64,000 nt of DNA from Clarkia xantiana subsp. parviflora (GCA_036873135.1 JAPTYO010000008.1:22855001-22919000); one strand, 5' to 3'; positions 33,408 through 44,750 are shown, numbered from the stretch's first letter. A program made the numbers and translations. Notes: generated by a model not told the origin, from the letters alone.

Positions 33408-36400
33408 ATGACGAGTGATCACAACGCTCTCACTAAGGCCAATCCGTCAAAAACCAGGAAGCGCTTTAGACGTCATAAAAGGTCCATAATGTCTCCCGTG
33501 CCAGCAAGCAGTGTGCCATCCGCACAGCACGGCCCAAAATTTCCAGGCATCCACGTGATACATGGAGGCTTTGGAGCAGGAGGCGAAACATCATACGAAA
33601 GAGAAATATACGCTTCCCTGATGATCCATGACCCCAGAGGCAGTCAGCAAGGAGATGTTGTCCTAGAGGACGCTATTGGCTTTTCTTCAGAAGACAAGAC
33701 GCACATAACATTTCCGCATAATGACGCCTTAGTCATAATCATGACAATCGACGGCATGGACATCAAGCGTATCTTGGTCGATGGAGGAAGTTCGTCCAAC
33801 ATCATCACAAAAGACGTCATCCTAGCTCTGGGGAGAAAGAAGGAAGTCAACAGAATGAATTCTCCCTTAGTGGGATTCATGGAAGATGCAAGTTACCCAT
33901 TGGGGTCCATAACACTGCCAGTTATACTGGGAGAGGGCAACTCACGTCTCCAAATTGCAGTACCATTTGTGGTAGTACAAAAACTTGACGCGTACAATGG
34001 TATCTTAGGATACGCAACCATGAATGCGTGGGGAATGGTGCCATCCACGGCACACCAGAAGATCAAATTCCCAACTGCAGCCGGAATCGGTGAAGTCAAA
34101 GGAGACCAACTGTTATCAAAGGATTGTTACAATGTGGCAATCCAAAATAACGTCAAGCCAGACAAGGGTGACATGCCCATCATTGATGATGATCCAACAG
34201 AAGGCCGTGCCCGACCAGCCCCAGTAGAAGAGTTAAAACAAATAAAGATCGACGAGCCAGATAGAATGGTCCAAATCGGGGCATCCCTGTCAGAAGATGA
34301 AGTGACAGAAATCACAGCACTCCTCATAGAGTACAAAGAGCTATTCGCATGGTCACCAAGCGATATGCCCGGAATAAGCGCAGACGTCATTTCCCATAAG
34401 CTCAACATCAAGCCAGGAACTCGAGCAATAGCCCAGAAACTTCGACCCCTCGGGGGCAACAAGAAGCTGGCAATCAGAGAAGAAGTGGGAAAACTGCTTG
34501 ACGCAGGATTCATTGAAGAATCAAGATACCAAACATGGGTGGCAAACCCGGTGTTGGTACCTAAATCAAGTGGCAAGTTAAGAATGTGCATCGATTACAG
34601 AGATCTCAACTACGCATGCCCCAAGGATTCATATCCTCTTCCAAGAATCGACCAACTAGTCGATGCCACCACTGGCCATGAATTAATGTCCGTAATGGAT
34701 GCATACTCAGGATACAACCAGATCCCAATGTTCAAAGATGATGCACCGCATACTGCATTCTATGCAGATAGCGAAATATACAACTACACGGCGATTAAAA
34801 CAACACTTGCGCACATTGCCCGCATTGGCAAAACCAATACAAGGCGAGCCCCTCTTCCTGTACATATCAGTGAGCAACACGGCAGTCAGCTCAGTTCTTG
34901 TCAAACAAAAGGGACTACCCAACTCCCAGTATACTACGTAAGCAAGATACTCGCAAAGTACGAGATAAACTACATGCCAATCGAGAAATACCTGTACGCG
35001 CTTATAATAGCAGCAAGGAAGCTGAGGCCATACTTCCACGCACACGAAGTAACAGTCTTAACAGACCAACCCCTGAAGCACATCCTGTCAAAGCCAAACA
35101 TGTCGGGAAAGCTAACAAAGTGGTCGGTGGAGTTAAGTGAATTCCGCATTCACTTTGCTCCTCGAACGGCGATCAAGGGGCAAGCATTGGCAGACTTCAT
35201 TGCAGAATTCACCGGGATAACACCCGACACAGATGCCCAAGTCGGACCTCAACAAATGGAAGAACATACCGAAGTATGGCAAATGTACACCGACGGATCT
35301 TCAAACGTAGGAGGATCAGGTGTCGGATTCCTCCTAATACCTCCCGATGGATCTAATCCGTTGAAGTATGCTCTAAACTTAACATTTAGAGCAACAAACA
35401 ACGAGGCGGAGTACGAGGCATTGATAACTGGTTTAAGAATTGCAAAAGGTGTTGGAGTTAAACATCTACGAGTGAAGTGCGATTCGCAGTTAGTTGTCAA
35501 TCAAGTCAAAGGCGAATACGCAGCAAAGTCAGAAAATATGCAAAAGTACCTGGGGCAAGCAAAAGACCTCATCACAAGCTTCGATACCTTCGACATCATC
35601 GCGGTGCCTAGAGAAGAAAATGAAGAAGCTGATGCCTTGAGCAAATTCGCACTAGGCAATGAACAAGGCAAAGAAACGCATTTCGTGGAAAACAGAATCT
35701 TGTCAGTAATTGACAAATTCGAAGTCTTGTGCATCAATCCAGATCCAGATTGGAGGACCCCAATATTGGCATATGTCAAAGACCACAAGCTCCACGAAGA
35801 CAAAGTTCAAGCCCAAAAAATTCAAAGACAAGCCGTCAATTACGCGTTGATAGATGACGAGCTTTACAAGAAAGGATTTTCAACCCCATACCTAAGGCGC
35901 ATCACCTTTCGGGAAGGCCAGAAAGTGTTAGAAGATTTGCATAAATGCCAAGCAGCCTGCCATGAAGGTGCGAGATCTCTAATACGCAAGACATTGAGCT
36001 TGGGATACTATTGGCCAACCGTGAAGAACCAAGCTACGCACTTGGTCACATAATGCGAATCCTGCCAATTTTATTCAAGAAGTATCACGGCACCAGCCGC
36101 CGAGCTAAGCCCAATTGCAAGCTCCTGGCCATTCGCACAATGGGGGATCGATTTGGTGGGTCCACTTCCAAAATCAAAAGGCCAAACCAAGTACATTGTC
36201 GTCGCAATCGACTACTTTTCAAAGTGGATCGAGGCAAAGGCATTGGCACAAACAACTGATGCACAAATAATGGATTTCATCCGAAATCACATCATCGCAC
36301 GGTACGGAGTTCCGAAGGTGCTAATCAGCGACAACGGACCACAATTCAAGAGCTCAAGGCTTCAAACATTTTGCGAAAGACTCAACATTAACCACCGTTT

Positions 36401-36983
36401 CGCATCAGTCCGCCATGCTCAAACCAACGGACAAGTCGAAGCCGCCAACAAAACCGTCCTAGACGGTCTCAAGAAAAGAGTGCACGCATTAAAAGGAGGA
36501 TGGGCAGAAGAGCTTAGCGGTGTACTGTGGGCACTTCGAACAACTCCAAAGGAGTCAAGTGGAGAAACACCATTCAGTCTGGTGTATGGAACGGAAGCAG
36601 TTGCTCCCATCGAAATTGCTGTCTCATCCTACCGCACAACCCATTTCAACGCCCAAGCCAACGAAGTAGTCATGCGTCTAGACTTAGACTTGGCTGAAGA
36701 AAAAAGGCGTAACTCCGAACATAATCAGGCACGTATGCGTTTGATAACTGCAAGATATTACAACAGGAAGGTCAAAGAAAGACAATTCCATGTCGGAGAA
36801 ATGGTGTGGAGAAGGAATGAGTTCTCACATCTCGATCAAATCAACAAGATGTCTCCAAAATGGGAAGGCCCTTACAAGGTCATATCCATCCCGTATATCA
36901 ACGCATATCGCCTTGAAGATGCAAATGGCAATGCCTCTACAAACACATTTAGTGGAGGACACTTGAAGAAATTCCACGGATGA
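33408..36983 (+). pseudogene. Gypsy B pol: protease, deleted RT, RNase H, integrase
   Basis: A 1192-codon frame with one stop, TAA at 36051-36053 (codon 882), probably from CAA. Protease: HVIHGG at 49-54 and VDGGSS at 124-129. RT: MCIDYRDLN near 394 and MDAYSGYNQ near 430; after FYADSEIYNYT (near 460) the frame jumps to RNase H-connection sequence. The segment with VMPFG and YVDD, present in gypsy-3, is missing, so RT cannot be active. RNase H of the archaeal-like type found in the Tat lineage: YTDGSS near 627, NNEAEYEAL, CDSQLVV, EADALSKFA, all acidic residues present. Integrase: zinc-binding domain split by the stop (CESC just after it), catalytic GIDLVG near 915, SDNGPQF near 974 and GQVEAANK near 1009 (DDE intact), C-terminal KWEGPYKV. 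Gag is absent. The deletion is in frame, so the ORF stayed long. Confidence 0.93.
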
Positions 36984-38315
36984 AAGGATAATCTTCTATC
37001 ACAAAAGGAGCTGTTGTATCAAGCCCTTTTGCTCTTATTTCCATATCGCATCTACTTGTTGAAAAGTCCACTATCTCATATAAAGTGGCATCTTTGTAAT
37101 AATCTCATGAACCTAATGAAATTGTTCTATCTTTGTAGGAACATCATTACTCTATGTACGTTACTTGGAAGCAAAACAAAGTAACTAGAACAACTATTAT
37201 CTGCACCAACAAGGAGTTTATTTCTCCATTCATAAATTAGCATCTATCTCAAGAAGGTGCCGACAACACCAAGCCATTGCGCTATGTGCACAATCAACTT
37301 ATATGCGAATGTCCTCTTGTTAGACGACAATCCCATATTACGAATTCCTGTTTAGGGTTCACTCTTCATGGCGAATGTCCTCTTGTTAGACGACAATCCC
37401 ATATTATGAATTCCTGGTTAGTGTTCACCCTTCATGGCGAATGTCCTCTTGTTAGATGACAATCCCATATTACGAATTCCTGTTTAGGGTTCACTCTATA
37501 CGGCATAAGTCCTCTTGATAGATGACAATTCCGTACTACAGATTTTCAAATCGTGTTGCATGGTTCCTGGACGCAGAAAACATGCATCACAATTCAAATT
37601 TACAAAAGTGTTACATGGTCCCTGGACGCAGGAATCATGTATCACAAATATTTTACCAAATATTTTATCAATATGTTGTCAAATATTTTATGCATCAAAC
37701 ACCTTTCCAAATATTTTATCAACAAGCTTTTTAGGGTTCACAAAATACTTCTTTAAAAACCAAAATGTTTTTACGTATGCTTCCCCAACGCGGGTTGATA
37801 CACGCTGGCAGGTGCGCACCCTGTTTAAAACTCATAAAATTTACAAGTCGAGTCTTGTACAACGTCGCCTTAGAGTGGAATTAAGAGACGGTATAAACTA
37901 GTATCTTGCCCAAGCCAAGATAACACATTTCAAACATACTACTTGTTAAGTCGCTATACGCGAATCACTTGACAGGATTCAACAGATATAGCAACAAGCT
38001 ATGCAGGAAAGACGAGCAACATGCATAACGCATCATGCAAGCAATCTTGAATCAAAAGTGGCTATCGGTCACGACTACCGGGACTATGTCTACGTTACTA
38101 GTCATCAACACTCAGTAAACACAGTAAGCGATAACGGTATGAAATATTACTAACAAGTTATCATGCATTCTGCTATGTATAAAGCAGGTTCAAACGACGT
38201 AGTTCAAAGAGAACAAGTCACAAACAACAACCAGGGAACAACTCCAACAAAGTTCCAAACACAAACAGAAGCAAAGTAGAAACGTGCCCAACATGTTCAA
38301 AATAAAACGAGCAGT
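36984..38315 (+). other. Untranslated 3' region of gypsy B
   Basis: No gene is seen. At 37305-37530 a unit of about 66 bp with gaatgtcctcttgttagacg and cccatattacgaattcctg occurs three and a half times; inverted copies lie in gypsy A at 25440-25620. The word gactcgacttgt-like motif near 37845 links it to gypsy-1. ORFs at 37277-37901 are frames through these repeats. Confidence 0.65.
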
Positions 38316-38927
38316 TCAAATAGCGGCACCACCTCCAGAAGGCCCGGGGGCAACCTCCATAAACTCAGGAGACGTAACAATAACGTTTACATCTCCGCTA
38401 TCATCAACCAGCATCTCGTAGTTGGGAAGACCACACTCCAAAAGATTCAACGCCTCAATGTGAGAAAGGGCATAACTCGCATATGGCCCTAATTCTCCGA
38501 AAGGAAACCCAGGGTCAAGATCCTTCACGCGAGTGAAGTAATCTTCAGAACGCTCGCTCATCAGGTCGTTCACTTTCTCCTCAACAGCAGCTTCAAAATC
38601 AGAAGTTCCCAAGTACTTGGTATAACCCACTTGTACGCCTTTCTCCCGACTCTCCTTACCGAGAGCAAGTAATTCCGCTCCTTGAGAATGAAGATCGTCT
38701 GTAACCTTCTTCTCAAGAGCGATCATCTCAGACTCAAGCTTTGATAAGCGAGTATGGCGCGCCTCATAACGGCCCTCAGAAGCAATGACCTTCGAACTCA
38801 TCACGCGAGCCTCCTCCTTGGTTCGCGACAACTCTTGACATAGAGCGTCACACTTATCCATAGCTGCCTGCTTCGCGCTTACCAGCTCCATAACAAAAGA
38901 CGACATGTTTACCATGTTGGCAACAAC

Positions 38928-39002
38928 CTGCACACATCAATGCGATAAGCCAAATATAAATCGCAAAAACAACAAACTTGGCAAAAGAATCAAGTTACTT
39001 AC
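38928..39002 (-). other. Predicted intron in gypsy B antisense gene
   Basis: On the minus strand GCTCCC|GTAAGTAAC ... TGTGTGCAG|GTTGTTGCC, 75 bp, near-consensus at both ends. Joining the exons keeps the frame from FAP into VVANMVNMSSF. Confidence 0.75.
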
Positions 39003-39244
39003 GGGAGCAAACCGGGATAAGGCACTCTGCGCATAAGCCTCAGCCTCCTCATCAGTCGATGGACAAGAATGCCTATCACCTGGTGGAACACATCTACACA
39101 ACACGCGAACTCCAACCTCTAGAGTGCGAAGTGAAGACTCCTTGGGGAAATAAACTCCACCATTGCCAAAAGGTGCTCAAGTGTCCCCAGTAATATCCAA
39201 TCCAACTGGGCAGACCAGATGGTCGCGCCTAAGAGGAGGAACCG

Positions 39245-39317
39245 CTACAACAAAGAAAGAAAGTGGTTAACAACAAATAACAAAACCACGGAATACATTC
39301 ATCAAAAGTATACTTAC
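39245..39317 (-). other. Predicted intron shared with gypsy-1
   Basis: On the minus strand GGACTCT|GTAAGTATAC ... TTTGTTGTAG|CGGTTCC, 73 bp. The frame reads from VEVRGL into SVPPLRRDHLVCP. Gypsy-1 has its 2247-2323 intron at the same protein position. Confidence 0.78.
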
Positions 39318-39659
39318 AGAGTCCGCGGACTTCCACAGGTCGGTTTCCCGACTGGGGGGCAGATGGCGCTACATTGCGACTCGCGACTTCCTTGCCTTTA
39401 CGAGTGGAAGTAGCCGCATTTGGCTTCAAGCTCTTGGGATCAGTCGGTCCACGCACCACTGTGTCAGTCCGCTTGGAAGAAACGCGAGAACCAGACACTG
39501 GGGGAGTATCCCCGGTCACATGAGTAGAAGACCCTTTGCCAGGATCACGCCCCGAATTGGCAGGAGTGATGGGAGCAGGGGCCACAAAAGCCTGATCGGC
39601 GCGAGAAGCAATACGCGAAGCCGCCGCATGGAGAGACGAACTCTTTCCAGCAAACCAAC

Positions 39660-39760
39660 CTACAATATGAATGCACGAAAGACATATAGCCGTTTAAGAG
39701 ACTATCCATTATGAGTGTCAAGATGCTCAAAAATTGTCAAAGGAAGAATGAAGGACTTAC
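39660..39760 (-). other. Possible first intron of gypsy B antisense gene
   Basis: The acceptor CATATTGTAG|GTTGG is convincing and corresponds to the gypsy-1 acceptor at 1995. The donor ATGG|GTAAGTCC overlaps the codons that encode MSKS in gypsy-1, so it may be a donor only by chance after deletion of the original first exon. Confidence 0.45.
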
Positions 39761-39856
39761 CCATAGCGATAACTCGATCAAAAGGAAGAGAATTCCGCAA
39801 GAGGTTACTACGACTTCACAATCTGCAAGGACCAAGCAGAGGTCAATACGCATTGC

Positions 39857-39935
39857 CAAGTCAACGCGCGTAGCAAAAGTCAACGCGCGTAGCGAAAGTC
39901 AACGCACGTAGCCAAAGTCAACGCGCATAGCAAAG
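39857..39935 (-). promoter_or_regulatory. TTGAC (W-box-like) array upstream of gypsy B antisense gene
   Basis: Four to five copies of a 19-21 bp unit, minus strand TTTTGCTACGCGCGTTGACT, 95-170 bp upstream of the antisense ATG. Same unit and relative orientation as 22101-22280 in gypsy A. WRKY binding and promoter activity are inferences. Confidence 0.6.
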
Positions 39936-40429
39936 TTGGTACGTACGATAAAAGGGACTAACGTCTTAAGAGGATATCATGCAAACGGTGGGACTAACGC
40001 GACGAACCGCGAAGACCAAACGCGGCGACACTTAAGGAAAATATTTTCCTAAGGCTTCAAAGGCAACAAAAGGCTACTCCTAAGGACGTTTGGCAATTCC
40101 CATGAACCAACGAACACATCAAGGGAAAAAATTATGCATACCGGCCAAAAATCCTCTACACAAAGACACGGGGGCAATATGTCCAATCGGGGAATTCTAC
40201 TTCAACTATCCACGGAAGTGAAAAATCGCCTAAGGCATGAACTAGCGGCAATAGTAACGACAACCAATCAGCAATTATTCGATACACAAACACCAATAAG
40301 CAGTCCCATACGACAACAACGACAAATAGCTCAAACGAACAGCAATACGGCGACATTCGAAATCAAGTCGAAGCTGTCCTGTAAAATCGAATTTCCAGAT
40401 TACCTCAAAACGTGACGAAAAGTATCACA

Positions 40430-40625
40430 ATGGACTCCCCTCGTCGAGACGATTTCAGAAAGGTAAGGATCGCGACGAACGGAGCACAGGAAGGCGGCGC
40501 GTGGGTTACACGCGCCGGCAAGGCGGAGCTCACGCGGCGGCGCGTGAGGGCGCGTCCGGCGTCGTCTGGTGGTTCCGAAGGCGGCGCTGGAATCCTCGTG
40601 ACAATCTGAGTCGATTGATGGTGTC
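40430..40625 (-). other. GC-rich island upstream of the gypsy B antisense gene
   Basis: About 200 bp with words such as cggcggcgcgtgagggcgcg, in strong contrast to its surroundings. No protein match is recognised in any frame, although ORFs of 65-95 codons cross it. It may be a captured host 5' exon or promoter piece, or a CpG-rich promoter of the antisense gene. Nothing like it was found in gypsy A or gypsy-1. Confidence 0.4.
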
Positions 40626-41367
40626 AATTTCTGAAAACAAGTCAATGATCAAGCACGAAACTTTCGGGATACGTCTAAGCTTTACGACGGTAAAGAAACT
40701 ATGAACACACAAACAATTTCTGGAAATGATGAAGGGATTACCTGCAAAGAAGAAGGAATAATGAATTCCCAATGTACTGGAGGAATGATTGGGGATTTGT
40801 GTAATTACATATCCCAAAAGATGCCTTGGTGATAAGGATTAAAGGAGTAACTCATCTACACTCACGCCTAAGCACTTACGGTATACTCCACCCTCTCTTC
40901 TAAATATCTACTCCTACGTACGTGATTATTTTGATATTGCACGTATCAAACCCGTCATTTTACGCGTATGTTTTCATATCGCATGATGCATGATTTAATA
41001 GTCGCTAAGTCGTTTTAGAAATATACGGATTATATTTCTTGCATCGCGTAATTACGATCTTACCATAACCGTTACTTGTACATATATGTTGATGAAAGCA
41101 TGTCCGCATGACGTATTACTAATTGCCTATATCCCTAACGGTAACCATACTTGCATGCTACATACACGCATTCTCTATTGCACTAACCGTGATGATAGGA
41201 AATCAAGTCATTCGGTCGGAAAATCAAAGGATGGATGAAATCATGACTTCTACGTCCAACCAATGACCAAAACTGGAAGGTTAGCTTCAAGCTCAAATTG
41301 GATGCGTATCCTAACTTAAAAATAGAGTCAAGAAAGGTTTTAAACCGTTACTTGACTCGGGGGCAAG
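40626..41367. other. Gypsy B sequence before the 3' LTR
   Basis: No gene is seen. Much of 40850-41350 matches gypsy A 21430-21930 inverted. It ends with the G-rich tract gactcgggggcaag directly before the 3' LTR, the likely polypurine tract. Confidence 0.6.
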
Positions 41368-42145
41368 TGATGGATATGTGTCCAATTCGGGTTCTTATTT
41401 ACGTTTCGGGCCTCGCAAACACGCCGAAAATCACATCACAACTTGAAAAACGTCTCCCAAGGGGTAAAAACGGTCCGGAAGTGCATTTACGCGCATCCGG
41501 ACCGGACCTCCGGGTTGCAAACAACCCGGACATCCGGATTGCGCGGCAATCCGGACCTCGCCGAATTGCCCAAATTCGACGAGATCCGGATTGCACTACG
41601 AGTATTGCGCGATTACCGTTTACGCGATTACCGTTACATGAAGAGAAGTCAAGTTCGCATATTACCAATGATGATGACGGTTACCGCTTGCTTTTGGACC
41701 GTCATCAAACCGCTTTAAAACCGGGTCCGGTCTCAAGGAAGCCTATAAATAGGAGACCTTGGCCACCCATTTTCACACATCCTCTCATTTGCCCAACTTT
41801 GGTATTTTGAGCTCTGACTTCTCTCTAGAAATATTTTCTCTCTCTAGAATTACCCTTTTAGCCCTATAGTGACTTAAGCTTCGGAGAGGGCTCCGCTAGC
41901 ACACCCCCCCTCTCCGTGCTAGCACCGGTCCTTTGTGCAGGAATCGACGCCCAAACATCCGGACTTGTGCATAGATAACCGCCTCCTGAGACACAACCGC
42001 ACTTTGAGACACAGACCATTCCGGGACTTATCCGAACACTCGTCAGTGGCACAAACCTCTTTCAGACGAAGGGTTACAGCCCGAAAACCCGCTCAACCAT
42101 ACGAACAGACGCGTCCCCACGACCCAGTTCATCCCGGACGCAACA
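41368..42145 (+). repeat. 3' LTR of gypsy B
   Basis: 778 bp. It matches the 5' LTR apart from scattered substitutions and an extra block of about 27 bp of ccgga-type sequence near 41520-41550, which accounts for the length difference. Confidence 0.94.
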
Positions 42146-42150
42146 GTGGC

Positions 42151-42492
42151 CACCAACCGAATATTAGTTGAAGGTTGTGAATACTTGTACGGATGCGTTG
42201 GAGAAGTGTTCCTTGTGGAATCTAGGCAAATGGAGAATTATCAGTTGACCTAGGATACAGCACGATACTATATTATTTATGACAGGTTGATTGGAGAAAG
42301 GGAATCAACGTTCCCCGGCGCTACAACACTCCTAACAGATGAGTAGCACGATGCCTGTCGTGTTCGCCGGTCGCACGGCAAACCTTGTATGAACTATTCG
42401 GAAGCAAGGACGAGATCGAAGGAGTGAAATGTTGATGCAGATTTGGACGACAATACATTAACAGGCACCCTCCCATCCTGACGAGTGGGAGC
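42151..42492 (+). other. Copia-1 3' untranslated region, second part, with polypurine tract
   Basis: Continues copia-1 after gypsy B. It ends in GAGTGGGAGC directly before the 3' LTR, a typical copia polypurine tract. No gene. Confidence 0.75.
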
Positions 42493-43092
42493 TGTAAGCA
42501 TATGGTGATGGGCGTCGTAAATGGAAGCCTATTAAACGTATAGGTTACCTAATATAATTGGGTAAATGTCATATAAGGACATTGGGCCAGACCCAAATCT
42601 CAATTGGCGTGAGAGGCCCAAAATTGAGCCTCTCTATGCATAGTGGCCGGCCGAAATACACTAGGTGGGTAAAGTGGACTTTTGTCCACTTTACTCCTCC
42701 TATATATATAGAGTGTTAGGGGTTTTATTAGGGTTAATCATAATTTCTCACTTGTGGTGATTTGAGAGAAAATTCTTCCCCCATAACCACCATACTTCGG
42801 CCGGACTACCACCACCACCAAGGGTGTGCTAATTTGCCTTTGAGCAAACACTCCAGAGATCCGTCCCTTGTCAAGAATCGATCTGAGACTTTGCTGTGTA
42901 GAATATACCGCGTAGGGCTTTCTTAACAAGAACCTCTACGGATGTCTTCCGGAGGACCGTGAACTCCTTGCTGCAGATCTTGGGACTACGGATTACGTCT
43001 GAGGTATGTGCGAATCTTCCGCTGCGTAATATCGATTACTAGCATGTACCATGTTTATAGTATCCGTAATGATTACTCTCCATAATCTAACA
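42493..43092 (+). repeat. 3' LTR of copia-1
   Basis: 600 bp; starts TGTAAGCATATGGTG and ends TAATCTAACA. Followed by the CTTAC duplication at 43093-43097. Confidence 0.93.
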
Positions 43093-44020
43093 CTTACGCA
43101 TGCATATATAATTCTACTACACAAGTAAATCATCATAGCAAGCCAAATTTTTCATTCAAACCACACACCATGCATACGCGTCATACGTCTAATGTTCCGA
43201 GAAACTCATGCTAGCATTTATATAATTCTACTTTCTTAGTAAATTATATAATGCTGCTACATCCTCAACATTCAAGCATACGTGTCATACATGAAACTTC
43301 CACATCATACATGCATATTTGGCGACTGGTTTTCAATTTTAAAACATTTAAAAATATTAGGGGCTGACTTGCAGTTCATGCTTACAAATATTCATGCTTG
43401 TTTCTAGACATGAATCCTAGGCAATCATAACCATCACAACATGTGTGTCCTATTGCGCAAACCATATATTTAACCAGGGCTCCGCCCCCAACATCCAGCT
43501 AGCTTGACATAGTCAAGACAACAGTTCTAATAAATATATGCGATAAAAGTAAACAATTTCAATTCAACCCACTAATTAATCCAGTCCCGAAATCATGCAT
43601 TTCCGAGATCCATCCCCATAATCGAAACAAGGCATTAAGGTTTAAACCTTCGAGCACTGTGCAAACTAATTAAAGTTAAAAATACATTGGCTTTTAAAAC
43701 TTGACATTCCTATTTTATTAATTGAATTGAATTCGAATTTGAAAATCCGGTTCGGTTCAGTCAATTTTGAATTAATCCGGTTCGGTCTGGTTCATAAAAA
43801 AATCGGTTCGGTCCGGTTTTTGTATAAAATCTGGTTCGGTCCAAATCGGTTCAATAAAATAGGAGTTTGGTTCGATTCAACACCAAAACCGGTTCGGTTA
43901 GGTCTACTTAGTTACCTCGGTTCGACCCAACACGGCTAGGTCGAACCAATTAAGAAAATACTGTTTGGTTTTATCCTATCCGGTTTAGCAAATTGGATCG
44001 GCCCAATAATCACATAGTAT

Positions 44021-44121
44021 TGGGCCGAAATAATCTTGTGGGCTAAATAGAGTTTTAAAGTCCACTAAAAACTTAACTTAGCCTCCAATAATTATTAACT
44101 ATATAAAATAATTTCCAATAT

Positions 44122-44158
<37 letters not shown>

Positions 44159-44231
44159 CGACACAATCTACATATATATATTTATGTCAATATTCTATCT
44201 ATAAGATGTAAATCAATCAACAGTATATATA

Positions 44232-44285
<54 letters not shown>

Positions 44286-44570
44286 TTGGCACACACACAC
44301 ACATATATATATATATAGGGAATAGTGTTGGGCCGAAATAATCTTGTGGGCTAAAGAGAGTTTTAAAGTCCACTAAAAACTTAACTTAGCCTCCAAGAAT
44401 TATTAACTATATAAAATAATTTACAATATTGCATATATTATATATATATAAAAAAAATCGACACAATCTACATATATATATTTATTGTCAAGATTATATC
44501 TATAAGATGTAAATCAATCAACAATATATATATATATATGTAAATTTCGGCACACCTATATATATATATA
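44021..44570. repeat. Tandem duplication in copia-2 leader
   Basis: Two adjacent copies of a block of 240-310 bp, starting tgggccgaaataatcttgtg at 44021 and again at 44329. The first contains a (TA)n run near 44126-44155 and a (GT)n run near 44229-44280. The ORF read from the (GT)n run is an artefact. Copia-1 has a single copy. Confidence 0.85.
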
Positions 44571-44750
44571 TATATTGTCAATGTCTTTAATAGGGAAACG
44601 AATATACTGACAACATATTTTCTTAATCTTTTAGGTAACTAAATCTATCAATAATATCTTAATCAATATCTTTTAGCGAGATATATTGATAGTAATATAT
44701 TTCCATATATTTAATGTGAACATATCCATATATTTACAATTATAGATATA

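Larger units (their letters stand above)
38316..39764 (-). pseudogene. Spliced antisense gene of gypsy B
   Basis: Runs on the minus strand, opposite to pol. ATG at 39762-39764 starts in the conserved ATG-GGTAAGTCC context. The second exon (about 39659-39318) encodes a Ser/Thr/Pro-rich segment (SRADQAFVAPAPITPANSG, KRTDTVVRGPTDPKS). The third (39244-39003) begins VPPLRRDHLVCP and includes LEVGVRV and PPGDRHS, with an in-frame TGA at 39177-39179. The last (38927-38316) is a long helix (VNMSSFVMELVSAKQAAMDK, then heptad-like Leu/Glu runs) ending in a Gly-rich tail. Gypsy-1 has the same exon order and one identical intron position. The Transposase_28-like N-terminal domain of gypsy-1 is deleted here. 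Function unknown; this copy has one stop. Confidence 0.7.
32606..42145 (+). mobile_element. Gypsy B: Ty3/gypsy (Tat-like) element with pol but no gag
   Basis: 9540 bp with LTRs 32606-33358 and 41368-42145, perfect GTGGC TSDs, a primer-binding site after the 5' LTR and a G-rich tract before the 3' LTR. The pol ORF (33408-36983) starts about 50 bp after the 5' LTR with no capsid or zinc-knuckle sequence before the protease. A spliced gene lies antisense at 38316-39764. The family is shared with gypsy A. Confidence 0.94.
15914..43092 (+). mobile_element. Copia-1: Ty1/copia element interrupted by two gypsy insertions
   Basis: Two 600-bp LTRs (15914-16513 and 42493-43092) starting TGTAAG and ending CTAACA are flanked by perfect CTTAC duplications. 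A tRNA-iMet primer-binding site follows the 5' LTR and a purine-rich tract precedes the 3' LTR. Internally there are gag (19122-19961) and RT/RNase H (30481-31839), both broken. Removing gypsy A, gypsy B and one copy of each of their TSDs leaves about 9 kb. It is inserted antiparallel into the leader of copia-2, a member of the same or a very close family. Confidence 0.92.

Noticed and set aside
44182..44373. Thr/His-rich ORF
   Set aside because: It is a frame through a (GT)n microsatellite in the copia-2 leader.
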